A DNA stretch of 64,000 nt from Henriciella sp. Lineage in GTDB: Bacteria > Pseudomonadota > Alphaproteobacteria > Caulobacterales > Hyphomonadaceae. The stretch is from positions 744,001 to 808,000 of the forward strand of contig NZ_JAPYPG010000001.1 in assembly GCF_029937755.1 (NCBI RefSeq), written 5' to 3'. The notes beneath the pieces are model-generated. The model searched no databases and was not told the DNA's origin. It saw only the letters and a list, made by a program, of their open reading frames with translations. Positions within the stretch are counted from its first letter, which is position 1; each line of letters begins with the position of its first letter. This document shows positions 29,629 through 41,067 of this stretch, one piece after another. The position numbers and the translations under genes are program-made.

Positions 29629-30791
29629 TTGCCATTCATTCGGAAAAAATTGCCACTAAGTGTGATTTCTACCACAACACCGCGACCCCCAAGATCGTTG
29701 CCAGACGCAGCGAGCGTCTCGTCCTGATAGGCGACCGCAAGTTCGAGACCGTCAGCAATGTCGCGCCGCGCCGCGAGGCTCAATCCATCCCCCGCGAGGC
29801 GCGCGAGATCGTCGTCGGCCTCGCCATAATTCAGGGAAAGCTCCGTCTCGCCAATCTTCGTAGCCGCCCCGATTTCCCAAGCCGTGTAATCACCGGACTG
29901 GAAACCATTGTCGCTCGAGAGCCACGAGCCGCCAAACTCGAACGTATCGAATTCGAAATTTGCGCCTGCTGATACAGTACTGACGTTATCGCGCACACCT
30001 GTCGCTGGTGTGTCGACCTGTGCGGTAGACCAGGCAAGCGCCGTTTCGATCCGCACGCCTGACTGGCGAAGGGTCCGCGACAGGTTGAGCGCGATCTCCG
30101 CCGCATTCGAGAGCTCCACGCCCGTATCCTCCGGGCGCACATTGCGATCGAGACCGGCAGCCTCGGGCTCTGGTGTGAATGAGGCGGCCGCCCGAAGGCC
30201 CAGGATCCTTGGTGTTGCGTAGGTGATTTTGGCCGACGGGCCTGTCAGGTCGTGATTGGTACGAATGATCTTGATGCCGTCCGGGTCAATATACGGGTTG
30301 GCGATGGCCGCATGGGTCAGGACCGAAGGCGCGCCTTCGAAAAACCGGGCGGCCGCGCCTCGATCGCGCCCAACGCGTAATTCTCCATAGCCCCCGTCAA
30401 GCTCCAGATAGGCCGTCTCAAGCTGACCTCGTGCCCCCGTATCGGGGCGCTGCGGATCGCCCGAAAGGCCGGAAAACGCGCCCGCCGGTCCGGGCGCACC
30501 ACCAAAATTGCCAAGAAATCCCGGTCGTGACGGATGGTCTCGCTGTCCACGCAAGGTCAGCCGCCCGCCAATCTGCAGCCCATTTTCGAGGACTTTTTCG
30601 AATCGGTTGTCGAGCGTGATCTCGTAGAGAACATCCTCGCTGTCCGTACCCGGCTTGGTATCGTGAAAGGCTGCGATCACCGTCACAGCCTCGATCTCGG
30701 ACTCAAATTCGAAAGGTGCCCCCTGCGCCCACGCGGCCCCGCCCAGCGCACTTGCCGTCAGCAGTGCTGCACCAAAACGTGTCACTCGCAT
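29625..30791 (-). CDS. Outer-membrane porin
   Basis: MRVTRFGAALLTASALGGAAWAQ signal; repeated beta-strand pattern, YLELDGGYGELRVGRDRGAAARFF, terminal ITLSGNFFRMNGN. Confidence 0.8.
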   Translation of the reverse strand: MRVTRFGAALLTASALGGAAWAQGAPFEFESEIEAVTVIAAFHDTKPGTDSEDVLYEITLDNRFEKVLENGLQIGGRLTLRGQRDHPSRPGFLGNFGGAPGPAGAFSGLSGDPQRPDTGARGQLETAYLELDGGYGELRVGRDRGAAARFFEGAPSVLTHAAIANPYIDPDGIKIIRTNHDLTGPSAKITYATPRILGLRAAASFTPEPEAAGLDRNVRPEDTGVELSNAAEIALNLSRTLRQSGVRIETALAWSTAQVDTPATGVRDNVSTVSAGANFEFDTFEFGGSWLSSDNGFQSGDYTAWEIGAATKIGETELSLNYGEADDDLARLAGDGLSLAARRDIADGLELAVAYQDETLAASGNDLGGRGVVVEITLSGNFFRMNGN

Positions 30792-30902
30792 ATCGCAGTC
30801 TTCCTCCGATTTTCCAACCACCGCAGAACGGCACTGGTCCGCAAGGTCGCAGATGCTATACAGGCCGGGAATGATAAAGATATTGCTGACAGGATTCTCG
30901 TC

Positions 30903-31331
30903 ATGAAGCGCACAATTCAGATAGCCGTGGCGGTGGCCAGCGCCTTTGCCTTGTCCGGCTGCATTTTTGGCGGTGGCAAAAACCAGCCGACCAGTGTCGT
31001 CCAGGATTTCAAGGGCGGCGTGAACCCCTATCTCTGGCGCGCCAGCCTCGATACACTCGACACACTGCCTCTACAGACAGCCGATCCTGTGGGCGGCATC
31101 ATCAATTACGACTGGAAGTCCTATCAGGGCGCCGAAGGTGAGCGTATCAAGGCGACAGTCTACATTCTCGACTCCCGTCTGCGTGCCGACGGCGTGAAAG
31201 TGTCGGTGTTCCGCCAGGTTCAAGAGGATGGCGAATGGCGTGATGCCGCTATCGATCCCGCCACCGGCATCCAGCTTGAAAATGCCATCCTGACCCGCGC
31301 CAGGGTTCTGAAATCATCCGAGCTGAGCTAG
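30903..31331 (+). CDS. DUF3576 domain-containing lipoprotein
   Basis: MKRTIQIAVAVASAFALSGCIFGGG; NPYLWRASLDTLDTLPLQTADPVGGIINYDW. Confidence 0.85.
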   Translation: MKRTIQIAVAVASAFALSGCIFGGGKNQPTSVVQDFKGGVNPYLWRASLDTLDTLPLQTADPVGGIINYDWKSYQGAEGERIKATVYILDSRLRADGVKVSVFRQVQEDGEWRDAAIDPATGIQLENAILTRARVLKSSELS

Positions 31332-31369
31332 GCGAAGAGTCTTAGACAACAAACAATCGGGAGGGGCGC

Positions 31370-33931
31370 GTGTCGTCTCGCTATGATCCGCAGGCTGCGG
31401 AAGCCAAATGGCGTAAGGCCTGGAAAGACGCTGACCTGTTCAGGGCGAAACGTCCGGCAGAGGCTGGTGACCGCCCTAAATCCTATGTCCTCGAGATGTT
31501 TCCCTATCCCTCGGGGCGCATTCATATGGGCCATGTGCGCAACTATGCGATGGGCGATGTTGTGGCCCGCCACAAGCGCGCCCACGGCCATAATGTCCTT
31601 CACCCGATGGGCTGGGATGCCTTCGGCTTGCCGGCGGAGAATGCCGCCATCGAACGGGGCATTCATCCCGGCGACTGGACCTACAAGAATATCGACGCCA
31701 TGCGCGCGCAGCTCGACAAGCTTGGCCTGACGCTCGACTGGAGCCGCGAGTTCGCGACCTGCGATGAAGACTACTACGGCGAACAGCAGCGTATCTTCCT
31801 GAAGCTGCTGGAAGCCGGCCTTGTTTATCGTAAAGCCAGCAAGGTCAATTGGGACCCCGTCGACAATACCGTCCTGGCGAACGAGCAGGTCATAGACGGC
31901 AAGGGCTGGCGCAGCGGTGCGCCCGTCGAGCAGCGCGAGCTGACCCAGTGGTTCTTCAAGATCACGCATTATGCCGACGAGCTGCTGGACGGCATCTCAA
32001 CCCTGAAGGACTGGCCGGAAAAAGTCCGTACCATGCAGGCAAACTGGATCGGCCGCTCCGAAGGCCTCCAGATGCGCTTCCTCTTCGATGGCGGCATGCC
32101 GGACGATTTCCAGCAGGGGATCGAAATCTTCACCACCCGGCCGGACACACTGTTTGGCGCGAGCTTCATTGCACTGTCGCCGGATCATCCGCTGGCGCTG
32201 CAACTGGCCGACAGCAATGAAGCGATCGAGGCTTTCCGCAAGAAAACCGCTCAGATGGGCACAAGCGAGGAAGCCATTGAGAAGGCCGAGAAAGTCGGGG
32301 TCGATACTGGCTTGCGTGTCAGCCATCCTTTCGATCCGTCGATCACATTGCCGGTCTGGGTCGCGAATTTCGTCCTCATGGGATATGGCACAGGCGCCAT
32401 CTTCGGTTGCCCGGCGCATGACCAGCGTGACCTTGATTTTGCACGAAAATATGAGCTGCCGGTGCGTCCGGTCGTTCTGCCGCCTGACGCCGATCCGGCG
32501 AGCTTTGATGTCGCCGACGAGGCTTATGTGGGCCCTGGTACCATCTTCAACTCCGATTTCCTCGATGGCATGGAAATCGATGCCGCCAAATCCGAAGTGA
32601 TCCAGCGAATCGAGACCATGGAGCGCGGGCAGGGCACGGTGAACTATCGCCTGCGCGACTGGGGTGTTTCGCGCCAGCGCTATTGGGGCTGTCCGATACC
32701 CGTGATTCACTGCGATGCCTGTGGTGTTGTTTCGGTACCGGAAGCCGACCTTCCCGTCGTGCTGCCGAAGGATGTCAGCTTCGACAAGCCCGGCAACCCG
32801 CTCGCGCATCATCCAAGCTGGAAACATGTCGACTGCCCCAAATGCGGCGGCAAGGCCGAGCGGGAGACCGATACGCTCGACACATTCGTGGATTCCTCCT
32901 GGTACTATGCGCGCTTTGCCAGCACCGAGGACAAGGAAGAGCGTGATTACTGGCTGCCCGTCGACCAGTATGTCGGCGGTGTCGAACATGCCGTGCTTCA
33001 CCTGCTCTATTCCCGCTTCATTGCCCGCGCCCTGCGGGATGTCGGCGAACTGGACCTGCCCTCCGGCGAACCCTTCTCGGGCCTGTTCACCCAGGGCATG
33101 GTCACCCACGAGACCTATAAGGGCCCTGACGGCAAATGGGTTGAACCCGCGGCGGTTGAGAAACGCGGAGACGCGTTGGTGCTCGCCGACACGGGTCAGC
33201 CTGTAACTGTTGGCCCGATCGAAAAAATGTCGAAGTCGAAGAAGAATGTCGTCGATCCGGACGAAATTATTCAGACATTCGGCGCCGATACCGCGCGATG
33301 GTTCGTTCTGTCCGACAGTCCGCCTGAGCGTGATGTGGAATGGACCCAGTCTGGAGCCGAAGGGGCTGGCCGCTTTGTGCAGCGGGTATGGGCGATCTTT
33401 GATGATCTGCAGGCTGCCGGCACCATCGGCGAAACGACAAACGTCACACCGCTGGTAAAATATTCGCACCGTTCTGCAGCCGCCATCGACAAGGCCATCC
33501 TGGAGTTCCGGTTCAACGCAGCGATCGCGGCCTGCCATGACTGGGTGAACACGCTCAAGAAGGCTGAAAGCGCGAGCGACGAGACGCCTGAAACACGCAA
33601 ACAAAGCGCCCGGATGCTCGCCGTCTGCCTCACACCCTTCATGCCGCACCTGGCTGAGGAGTGCTGGCGTGCGCTCGGCGAAGACAGCTTCGTGTCGGAT
33701 GCGCCCTGGCCAAAGTCTGACCCGGCGCTCATGGAAGAGTCGACCCTCACCCTGCCAATCCAGGTAAACGGGAAACGACGCGGCGAAATCGAAGTCGAAA
33801 AGGCGGCACTGCCCGCCGATATCGAGAAGATCGCGCTCGCCAGTCCGGATGTCGCAACCTTTCTTGACGGGAAAGTCATCAAGAAAGTGATTGTCGTACC
33901 CGGCCGGATCGTGAATATCGTAGCTGCATGA
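31370..33931 (+). CDS. leuS: Leucyl-tRNA synthetase (GTG start)
   Basis: [54 protein letters not shown]. Confidence 0.98.
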   Translation: MSSRYDPQAAEAKWRKAWKDADLFRAKRPAEAGDRPKSYVLEMFPYPSGRIHMGHVRNYAMGDVVARHKRAHGHNVLHPMGWDAFGLPAENAAIERGIHPGDWTYKNIDAMRAQLDKLGLTLDWSREFATCDEDYYGEQQRIFLKLLEAGLVYRKASKVNWDPVDNTVLANEQVIDGKGWRSGAPVEQRELTQWFFKITHYADELLDGISTLKDWPEKVRTMQANWIGRSEGLQMRFLFDGGMPDDFQQGIEIFTTRPDTLFGASFIALSPDHPLALQLADSNEAIEAFRKKTAQMGTSEEAIEKAEKVGVDTGLRVSHPFDPSITLPVWVANFVLMGYGTGAIFGCPAHDQRDLDFARKYELPVRPVVLPPDADPASFDVADEAYVGPGTIFNSDFLDGMEIDAAKSEVIQRIETMERGQGTVNYRLRDWGVSRQRYWGCPIPVIHCDACGVVSVPEADLPVVLPKDVSFDKPGNPLAHHPSWKHVDCPKCGGKAERETDTLDTFVDSSWYYARFASTEDKEERDYWLPVDQYVGGVEHAVLHLLYSRFIARALRDVGELDLPSGEPFSGLFTQGMVTHETYKGPDGKWVEPAAVEKRGDALVLADTGQPVTVGPIEKMSKSKKNVVDPDEIIQTFGADTARWFVLSDSPPERDVEWTQSGAEGAGRFVQRVWAIFDDLQAAGTIGETTNVTPLVKYSHRSAAAIDKAILEFRFNAAIAACHDWVNTLKKAESASDETPETRKQSARMLAVCLTPFMPHLAEECWRALGEDSFVSDAPWPKSDPALMEESTLTLPIQVNGKRRGEIEVEKAALPADIEKIALASPDVATFLDGKVIKKVIVVPGRIVNIVAA

Positions 33932-34410
33932 TCCGTCTCGTCGCTGTCCTTTTTGCCCTCTCCACCCTGGCCGCCTGCGGGTTTCGCCCCCTTTATGCCG
34001 GGCAGGGCGGCAGTGGTGCGGTCTCAGGACAGAATATCTCCGTCGAAGAGATTCCCGGACGATCCGGCTACAATCTCCGCCAGTCGCTTATCCGGGATCT
34101 CTCGATAGGTGTGCCCGGGCTTGAAGAGAGCACGGTTCTGAGCGTTTCTCTCAAGGAGGATATAGCACGGGCAACCCTGCTCCCTGATGGTGCCGTGTCT
34201 CGCTCATTCTACAATGCGACCGGGCGTTATACGCTCGCAACAGCAGACGGCGCGATCAGCGGTAGCGCAAGCGTGCAGGTCCCGTTTGCGGCCTCACAGA
34301 CACCTTATACTGACGTGTCAGCCCAGACCTACGCTGCCGAGCGCGCCATGACGGAACTTTCGCGGCGCATTACCGAACAGATCAGAATTCAGGTCCAGAC
34401 CCAGAAATGA
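33928..34410 (+). CDS. lptE: LPS assembly lipoprotein LptE
   Basis: [17 protein letters not shown]; position between leuS and holA. Confidence 0.9.
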   Translation: MIRLVAVLFALSTLAACGFRPLYAGQGGSGAVSGQNISVEEIPGRSGYNLRQSLIRDLSIGVPGLEESTVLSVSLKEDIARATLLPDGAVSRSFYNATGRYTLATADGAISGSASVQVPFAASQTPYTDVSAQTYAAERAMTELSRRITEQIRIQVQTQK

Positions 34411-35459
34411 TCCTGAAGCCCGCAGCGGTTTCCGGTCGGGCGCGCAAGCTCGATCCCGATATTTGGTGCGTCCTGGTCTTCGGAAATGATGAAGGTGTTG
34501 TCAGCGACATTGCCGAACAGGTCGCGGCGACATGGACAAAATCTGCGGGAGGGGAGGCCAAGATGCTGACCCTGGACGATGACGAAATCCGACGTGAGCC
34601 GCATCAGCTCTTCGACCGGATAGAGACGAACTCCCTCCTCGGAGAAACCGATATCATCCGCGTGCGCACGTCGGGAGAAAAGATCTCGAAACCCGTGCTC
34701 GACCTCATTGCCCAGGCTGATCAGTCAGGATCACCCTTCAACAACAAACTGATTATCCTGAATGGCACCCTCAACAAGCGCTCGAAACTTCGCAGCACGA
34801 TGGAAGCGGCCAAGACAGCCGCGGCCATCCAGGTGTTCGCCGACAATGACCAATCCGTGCGTGACCTGGTCCAGTCCCGGCTTGAGGCAGAGAGCGTAAC
34901 AATTGACCTGGACGCCCTTGACCGATTCGCCGCTCAACTGCCCGGTCACCGCGGCCTTGCCAATCAGGAGACGGAGAAACTCGTCCTGTTCGGGCGTGAT
35001 TTAGGCCGTGCGATTTCTCTCGACGACATTCGCGCCCTTTCGCTAACGGATGCAGATTCAAGTCTCCGCGAGATGATCCAGCTGGCACTCGACGGGGAAG
35101 GGGAGGCGTGCCTCGCACAATACGAGCGTGTGGCAGAGGCCGGGACATCGGCAATCTCCATCCTCAGGCTTCTTGAACTTGAAGTGAAGCGCCTCCTGCA
35201 GGCGCGTAGCCTGATGGGCACGGGCGGCAATATCGGCATGAAGCTGAAACCCCCGGTCTTCCAGTCGGAGTGGTCAACTTTCCGCTCCCGGCTCGACCGA
35301 TGGACCTCACCAGCGCTTACCCGGCTATTGGCGGCCATCCACGACCACGAAATCCAGGCCAAACGGGCGGGCGCTGCGGCCGATCCGTCTGTCCGTATAT
35401 TGCTGCTGAATATAATCAGGTCGGCGGCCGGACGCGCTAGGAGCCCCGCTTCGCGGTAA
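34407..35459 (+). CDS. holA: DNA polymerase III subunit delta
   Basis: VLVFGNDEGVVSDIAEQVA..., position after lptE; helical C-terminal clamp-loader region. Confidence 0.93.
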   Translation: MILKPAAVSGRARKLDPDIWCVLVFGNDEGVVSDIAEQVAATWTKSAGGEAKMLTLDDDEIRREPHQLFDRIETNSLLGETDIIRVRTSGEKISKPVLDLIAQADQSGSPFNNKLIILNGTLNKRSKLRSTMEAAKTAAAIQVFADNDQSVRDLVQSRLEAESVTIDLDALDRFAAQLPGHRGLANQETEKLVLFGRDLGRAISLDDIRALSLTDADSSLREMIQLALDGEGEACLAQYERVAEAGTSAISILRLLELEVKRLLQARSLMGTGGNIGMKLKPPVFQSEWSTFRSRLDRWTSPALTRLLAAIHDHEIQAKRAGAAADPSVRILLLNIIRSAAGRARSPASR

Positions 35460-36360
35460 GCTTTCGACAGAGATCGTCCAGCTGCTCCAAGTCCCTGTAT
35501 TTTATACGTAATTCTCCGCCTGAGGTCTTGTGGCGAATATCCACGGCTAGGCCGAGAGCACGTGACAGGTCAGCTTCGAGCGCCTCGGTGTCGACATCCT
35601 TTTCGTTCGCCGTCACCTTTTTGGCAATGGCATCCATGGAGCCGTCATTCTTGGTGTTCTTGACGAGTTTTTCCACGTCGCGAACATTCAGATTCTTCTG
35701 CACCGCCATAGCGACCACGGCATCAGGATCCGGTGCGCCGAGCGCGGCACGTGCATGCCCCGCCGTGATCCGCCCTTCACGAAGATGATTGCGCGCGGTC
35801 TCAGACAGGTTGAGTAGCCTAATCGTGTTCGCGATATGGGCGCGGCTCTTCCCGACACTTTCGGCAAGGCCCTCCTGGGTCCGCCCAAAGCGCTTCATTA
35901 GCGCCCCATAGGCTTCGGCCTCTTCAATCGGATTCAAATCCGTCCGCTGAACGTTTTCAATGATGCCGATTTCAAGCAGTTCGAGTTCGTCCAGCGCCCT
36001 TATCGTTGCCGGAATCTCGGCAAGGCCCGCCTGTTTGGCTGCGCGCCAGCGTCGTTCGCCCGCAATGATCTGGTACTTGGATTCGTCCTTGGGATCAGGA
36101 CGGACAAGAATCGCCTGGAGGACACCCTTGGCGCGAATGGACTCCGCGAGTTCGGCAAGCTCCGCTTCAGCAAAATGCCGTCTTGGCTGTTGCGGGTTCG
36201 GGCGAATATCCTTGATCGCGATTGTCGACGCTTCCGACACCGGGGGCGATGTCGACTCGCCTTCCTCGGAATAGGAGCTGACGCCTTCGACTTCACCGAT
36301 CAGGGCGGAAAGACCGCGGCCGAGCCGCTTCTGTTTGGACTTCGGTTCTGCCGCCATCAT
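35437..36360 (-). CDS. parB: Chromosome partitioning protein ParB
   Basis: KRLGRGLSALIGEVEG; IRPNPQQPRRHF; YQIIAGERRWRAAKQAG; KSRAHIANTIRLLNL. Confidence 0.97.
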   Translation of the reverse strand: MMAAEPKSKQKRLGRGLSALIGEVEGVSSYSEEGESTSPPVSEASTIAIKDIRPNPQQPRRHFAEAELAELAESIRAKGVLQAILVRPDPKDESKYQIIAGERRWRAAKQAGLAEIPATIRALDELELLEIGIIENVQRTDLNPIEEAEAYGALMKRFGRTQEGLAESVGKSRAHIANTIRLLNLSETARNHLREGRITAGHARAALGAPDPDAVVAMAVQKNLNVRDVEKLVKNTKNDGSMDAIAKKVTANEKDVDTEALEADLSRALGLAVDIRHKTSGGELRIKYRDLEQLDDLCRKLTAKRGS

Positions 36361-37172
36361 GCCACCGCTCGGTTCCGTTCGCGCTGAAGCATCTCGGATG
36401 CAAGCCGGATATAGGCCTCGCTACCCGGGCAGCGATAATCATAGAGCAGGGCCGGCTTGCCGAAACTCGGCGCCTCAGATAGCCGGACATTACGCGGAAT
36501 AACCGTCTTGTAGACCTTGTTTCCGAGCACCTGACGGACCTCGTCTGCAACCTGGTCGGACAGATTGTTGCGCTTGTCATACATGGTAAGCACCACACCC
36601 TGGATATCGAGATGTGGATTCAGACCGGACCGGACGACTTCGACCGTGCGAAGCAACTGGCTCAGCCCTTCCAGTGCCAGGAACTCGCACTGCAGGGGAA
36701 CAAGCAGGGCATCAGCCGCCGTCATGGCATTGATGGTCAGCGAAGAAAGCGATGGCGGGCAGTCGATCAGGATGAAGTCATAACGTTTGTCCGGATCATG
36801 GGCGACCTTTGCCACATGATCCCGGATGGCCTCACGCAAACGGTATGACCGGCGCGGATCTTCAGCGAGTTCGGTCTCTACACCCGAAAGGTTCTCATCG
36901 CCGGGCACGATTTCCAGCCGGGGGACAAGGGTAGGGAGGATGGCTTCTTCGAGCGGCATCCGATCGACCACAACATCATAGCTCGTCAGCCGACGGTCGG
37001 CCCGCATGATCCCGAGACCCGTGGAAGCATTGCCCTGCGCATCGAAATCTACGACGAGGACCCGGCGACCGACGGCGGCCAGTGCCGTACCGAGGTTGAT
37101 CGAGGTGGTCGTCTTGCCGACGCCGCCCTTCTGATTGGCCACTGCCAGAATACGGGTGCCGGAATCAGACAC
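36357..37172 (-). CDS. parA: Chromosome partitioning ATPase ParA
   Basis: ILAVANQKGGVGKTTTSINLGTALA, deviant Walker A. Confidence 0.97.
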   Translation of the reverse strand: MSDSGTRILAVANQKGGVGKTTTSINLGTALAAVGRRVLVVDFDAQGNASTGLGIMRADRRLTSYDVVVDRMPLEEAILPTLVPRLEIVPGDENLSGVETELAEDPRRSYRLREAIRDHVAKVAHDPDKRYDFILIDCPPSLSSLTINAMTAADALLVPLQCEFLALEGLSQLLRTVEVVRSGLNPHLDIQGVVLTMYDKRNNLSDQVADEVRQVLGNKVYKTVIPRNVRLSEAPSFGKPALLYDYRCPGSEAYIRLASEMLQRERNRAVA

Positions 37173-37785
37173 GTTTCACCTCCATGATTTTCAGAATGAC
37201 CCCGGTCTCACTTGTCCGACTCGGAATCGCCTCATAGGCGAGAGTCCAGTATTCCTGCGCTTGCGTCAATTCTTCTCGCCAGTGTTCCCCCTTGAAAAAG
37301 AAAGCTGTTGCGCCGCGGTCAATCCAGGGCGCCGCGTAGCTGATCAACTTCGACAAGGGGGCCAGGGCGCGCGCTGTAATAAAATCAGCGCGTTCCCCGT
37401 TAACCGCCTCGATGCGCTTGTTTATTGCACGTGCCGGCAGGCCGAGCTCTGAAATAACCGCGCTGAGAAAGGCGCACTTCTTTCCGACCGATTCGACCAT
37501 ACTGACATGGCCATCACCGCCGACAGCCTCGCAAGCCAGAACAATTCCGGGAAAGCCGGCGCCGGAGCCAATATCGACAATGCGTGAGCCGTGACCCATC
37601 AGGGGCAGAAGTTGGGCACTGTCATAGACATGCCGCGCCCAGATTTGATCCATCTCCCTGGGGCCAATCAGGTTCATGCGCTGGCGCCATTCACCGAGCA
37701 TGCTGACATAGCGCTCCAGCCGGAGCTGTGTTTCACGTGAAACACCGAGCGCCGAAAGCGCGTCCTTCGCTTCGTTTTCCGTCAT
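37165..37785 (-). CDS. rsmG: 16S rRNA (guanine527-N7)-methyltransferase
   Basis: RMNLIGPREMDQIWARHVYDSAQLLPL; VDIGSGAGFPGIVLA. Confidence 0.95.
   Translation of the reverse strand: MTENEAKDALSALGVSRETQLRLERYVSMLGEWRQRMNLIGPREMDQIWARHVYDSAQLLPLMGHGSRIVDIGSGAGFPGIVLACEAVGGDGHVSMVESVGKKCAFLSAVISELGLPARAINKRIEAVNGERADFITARALAPLSKLISYAAPWIDRGATAFFFKGEHWREELTQAQEYWTLAYEAIPSRTSETGVILKIMEVKRV
37729..37744. promoter_or_regulatory. parS centromere site (perfect 16/16), inside rsmG
   Basis: TGTTTCACGTGAAACA. Confidence 0.95.
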
Positions 37786-37787
37786 AC

Positions 37788-39662
37788 CTATCCCGCTGCG
37801 CGCTGAGGCCGCCGCCGCTTAACATGGGCAAGCAAGGTCAATAGGGCGCCCGGCGTCACACCTTCGATGCGGGCCGCCTGGCCAAGCGTCGCCGGGCGTA
37901 CAGTCTCAAGCTTGGACCGGACTTCATTAGACAGGCCACCCACTCGGCCAAAGTCCATGTCCGCGGGGATTTCCAAATTCTCGTCACGACGCAATTGTTC
38001 CACGTCTGCTTTTTGCCGCTCGAGGTATCCCGCATAGGTCGCTTCGATTGCAAGCTGCTTGCGATGATCCCCCGAGATGTCAGCAACCTCCGGAAAAGCG
38101 CTGGCGATATCGCTGAACGAAATATCGGGGTAAGCGAGATAATCCCAGGCGCTCCGTCTCTGGCCATCCTGATTGACCTTCCAGCCCTGTTGCGCCGCCT
38201 CATTGGGCGTCATCACGAGAGACCCGAGAAGGGCCCGTCCTTTTTCCAGACCCTGGTGTTTCACGTGAAACATTTCGGCGCGTGGTGTTTTGACCAGCCC
38301 CAGCGCTACCCCCCGGCCAGTCAGTCGCTGGTCTGCATTGTCAGCGCGAAGCGCCAGACGATACTCGGCGCGTGACGTAAACATACGATACGGCTCACTC
38401 ACGCCATGGGTTACGAGATCATCGATAAGCACGCCGATATAGGCTTCTGCCCGATCAAATACCGCAGCTTTTTCGTCACGAACAGACCGTGCTGCATTCA
38501 GTCCGGCAACGAGACCCTGAGCCCCCGCCTCCTCATAGCCTGTCGTTCCGTTGATCTGCCCCGCAAGGAAAAGGCCTGGCATACGTTTGACTTCCAGGCC
38601 ATGATTCAGTGCCCGCGGATCGACATAATCATATTCGATTGCATAGCCGGGCTGAACAATCTGCACCCTTTCGAGGCCCTCGATCGTACGGATGAAGGCT
38701 TCCTGGACGTCCGTTGGAAGAGATGTCGAAATGCCATTTGGATAGACCGTGTCATCGTCCAGCCCTTCGGGCTCCAGGAAAATCTGGTGGCGTGTCTTGT
38801 CCGCAAAGCGATGAACCTTGTCCTCGATTGAGGGGCAGTAGCGCGGGCCCTTTCCGGCGATCGCCCCCGAATAAACTGCGGAGCGACCAAGATTTTCAGC
38901 AATGATGCGATGGGTCTCTTCATTCGTATACGTGATACCGCATGAAATCTGCGGAACATCGATCCGTTCGCTCAGGAAGGAGAAGGGCACAGGGCTCTCA
39001 TCGGCGGGCTGCATTTCAAGGCGGTCCCACTCGATGGTCTTACCGTCCAACCGTGCCGGCGTCCCTGTTTTCAGGCGCCCCATCGGAAGGTCCAACCGGT
39101 AGAGCCGATCGGACAGACCGATCGCCGGCTTCTCGCCGATACGGCCTGCTTCAATCCGCTCTTCCCCGCGATGGATAATGCCTTTCAGGAAGGTACCTGT
39201 TGTAATGACGACAGCAGCGGCGCGGTAGTGCTCACCCGTCTGACCGATCACACCAGCAGTGCGGCTATTCTCTACAATCAGATCTTCAACGCCGTCTTCG
39301 ATCAGCGTCAGATTTTCATAATTCGCCAGCTCCGATTGCATCGCCTGACGATAGAGCTTGCGGTCGATCTGCGCGCGCGGTCCCCAAACGGCTGGCCCTT
39401 TGGAGCGGTTGAGCAGACGGAACTGGATGCCAGCCTTGTCGGCCATTCTGGCCATAACCCCGTCAAGCGCATCAATCTCGCGAACGAGATGGCCCTTGCC
39501 GAGACCGCCAATCGCCGGGTTGCAGGACATCTCGCCGATTGTCGAAAGCTTGTGCGTGATCAGAGCGGTACGGGCGCCGGTGCGCGCAGCCGCCGTCGCG
39601 GCTTCGCAGCCAGCATGTCCGCCGCCAACAACAATTACATCAAAATCAAATGCGCCTGGCAT
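37788..39662 (-). CDS. mnmG: tRNA uridine-5-carboxymethylaminomethyl modification enzyme MnmG
   Basis: [53 protein letters not shown]. Confidence 0.98.
   Translation of the reverse strand: MPGAFDFDVIVVGGGHAGCEAATAAARTGARTALITHKLSTIGEMSCNPAIGGLGKGHLVREIDALDGVMARMADKAGIQFRLLNRSKGPAVWGPRAQIDRKLYRQAMQSELANYENLTLIEDGVEDLIVENSRTAGVIGQTGEHYRAAAVVITTGTFLKGIIHRGEERIEAGRIGEKPAIGLSDRLYRLDLPMGRLKTGTPARLDGKTIEWDRLEMQPADESPVPFSFLSERIDVPQISCGITYTNEETHRIIAENLGRSAVYSGAIAGKGPRYCPSIEDKVHRFADKTRHQIFLEPEGLDDDTVYPNGISTSLPTDVQEAFIRTIEGLERVQIVQPGYAIEYDYVDPRALNHGLEVKRMPGLFLAGQINGTTGYEEAGAQGLVAGLNAARSVRDEKAAVFDRAEAYIGVLIDDLVTHGVSEPYRMFTSRAEYRLALRADNADQRLTGRGVALGLVKTPRAEMFHVKHQGLEKGRALLGSLVMTPNEAAQQGWKVNQDGQRRSAWDYLAYPDISFSDIASAFPEVADISGDHRKQLAIEATYAGYLERQKADVEQLRRDENLEIPADMDFGRVGGLSNEVRSKLETVRPATLGQAARIEGVTPGALLTLLAHVKRRRPQRAAG
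38257..38272. promoter_or_regulatory. parS centromere site (perfect 16/16), inside mnmG
   Basis: TGTTTCACGTGAAACA. Confidence 0.95.
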
Positions 39663-39741
39663 TCGTCGCTCCGCTCGTCTGCATTTGAGTGCTAGGGGCG
39701 CCGCTATACATCATCTCCGCCTCCAAACACAGGGGGCGGAG

Positions 39742-41064
39742 TCATTTCCCGATACAGAAGGAAGAAAAGACAGCCCCTAGAATTTCTTCGACACCGATCT
39801 CACCAATCAGTCCAGACAATTGCCGGGAGGCCAGACGGACATCTTCGGCGACCAGTTCCGCCCCGCCGCCGTGCTCAAGAAGGTTAAGAGCATGTTTCAC
39901 GTGAAACAGTGCGGATTCCAGAGCCAGCCTGTGGCGCCGCCGTGTAATCAGGGGCGCTCCAGCAGATCCGGCCCTGTTGCGGATAACCTCGGCAATGCGC
40001 GCCTCAATCTCCGAAAACCCCTCGCCCGTGAGGGCCGACATCGTCAGAACACCCTCCGGCCAGGATCCGGACTGAGCAAGATCGCGCTTGTTCACGATCA
40101 GGAGGTCATCCGCCGGACAGTCCGAAAAGTCCGGATTCTCGTCGGCTGATCGCAGCTGAATTCGCAAATCCGCCGAGGCCGCCCGTTCCTGGGCGCGGCG
40201 CACGCCTTCCGCCTCGATCTGATCGGCCGCTTCGCGCAGCCCGGCCGTATCAGCAACCCAGGCAATCTGGCCACCAATCTTCAGACGAACCTCAACCACA
40301 TCACGCGTTGTCCCCGGAATATCCGAAACGATAGCGGCTTCCCGGCGAGCCAACCGGTTAAGCAGCGAGGATTTTCCAGCATTCGGCGGCCCGACAATCG
40401 CAATGTGAAACCCCTCGCGAATCCGTTCACCGACTTCATCATCCGCGAGTGCTCTCTCGAGGCTTTCAGCGATCAGCCGCAGCGCCGCCTCGACGGGCCC
40501 ACCTGTCTCATCCGGGGCATCTTCCTCGTCCGGGAAGTCGATGCTCACTTCGAGCAAGGCCAACACATCCACCAGGCCCGCGCGCCATTCCGCATACTGA
40601 CGCGACAGCCGGCCCTCCAGCTGGTCGAGTGCCAGCGATTTCTGGGCGCGCGTTTCCGCGTCGATCAGGTCTGCAACACCTTCCGCCTCGACCAGGTCCA
40701 TTCGCCCGTTTTCAAAAGCGCGGCGTGTGAATTCACCCGGTTCGGCCAGACGTGCGCCCAGCGCGCAGATCGTATCCAGCGCATGGTCGATAACCGCCGC
40801 GCCGCCGTGGAGATAGAGCTCGGCTGTATCCTCGCCCGTATAGGAGTTGGGGCCCGGCATGAACACGGCCAGGCCCTCATCGATTGTGTCACGTGAAACG
40901 TCGAGGAATCGGCCAAACACGGCGCGGCGCGGCTTTGGCACACCCCGTTCTAGAACAGACGCGCAAATCTCACGGACTTTCGGCCCACTGATCCGGACAA
41001 TCGCAATTGCGGATGGAGGCGGCCCGGAAGCGAGCGCGCAGATCGTGTCGCGCGCATCGGTCAT
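39742..41064 (-). CDS. mnmE: tRNA modification GTPase MnmE
   Basis: AIVGPPNAGKSSLLNRLARREAAIVSDIPGTTRDVVEV; C-terminal FCIGK. Confidence 0.98.
   Translation of the reverse strand: MTDARDTICALASGPPPSAIAIVRISGPKVREICASVLERGVPKPRRAVFGRFLDVSRDTIDEGLAVFMPGPNSYTGEDTAELYLHGGAAVIDHALDTICALGARLAEPGEFTRRAFENGRMDLVEAEGVADLIDAETRAQKSLALDQLEGRLSRQYAEWRAGLVDVLALLEVSIDFPDEEDAPDETGGPVEAALRLIAESLERALADDEVGERIREGFHIAIVGPPNAGKSSLLNRLARREAAIVSDIPGTTRDVVEVRLKIGGQIAWVADTAGLREAADQIEAEGVRRAQERAASADLRIQLRSADENPDFSDCPADDLLIVNKRDLAQSGSWPEGVLTMSALTGEGFSEIEARIAEVIRNRAGSAGAPLITRRRHRLALESALFHVKHALNLLEHGGGAELVAEDVRLASRQLSGLIGEIGVEEILGAVFSSFCIGK
39893..39908. promoter_or_regulatory. parS centromere site (perfect 16/16), inside mnmE
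   Basis: TGTTTCACGTGAAACA. Confidence 0.95.
40885..40900. promoter_or_regulatory. Degenerate parS-like site (14/16), inside mnmE
   Basis: TGTGTCACGTGAAACG. Confidence 0.5.
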
Positions 41065-41067
41065 GGC

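Noticed and set aside
31997-33649. 550-aa minus-strand ORF
   Set aside because: Entirely antisense to highly conserved leuS; typical high-GC shadow ORF with no recognisable motif
35570-35585. CACGTG hexamer in parB (gagcacgtgacagg) as a parS
   Set aside because: Only the central hexamer matches; flanks do not fit TGTTTCACGTGAAACA
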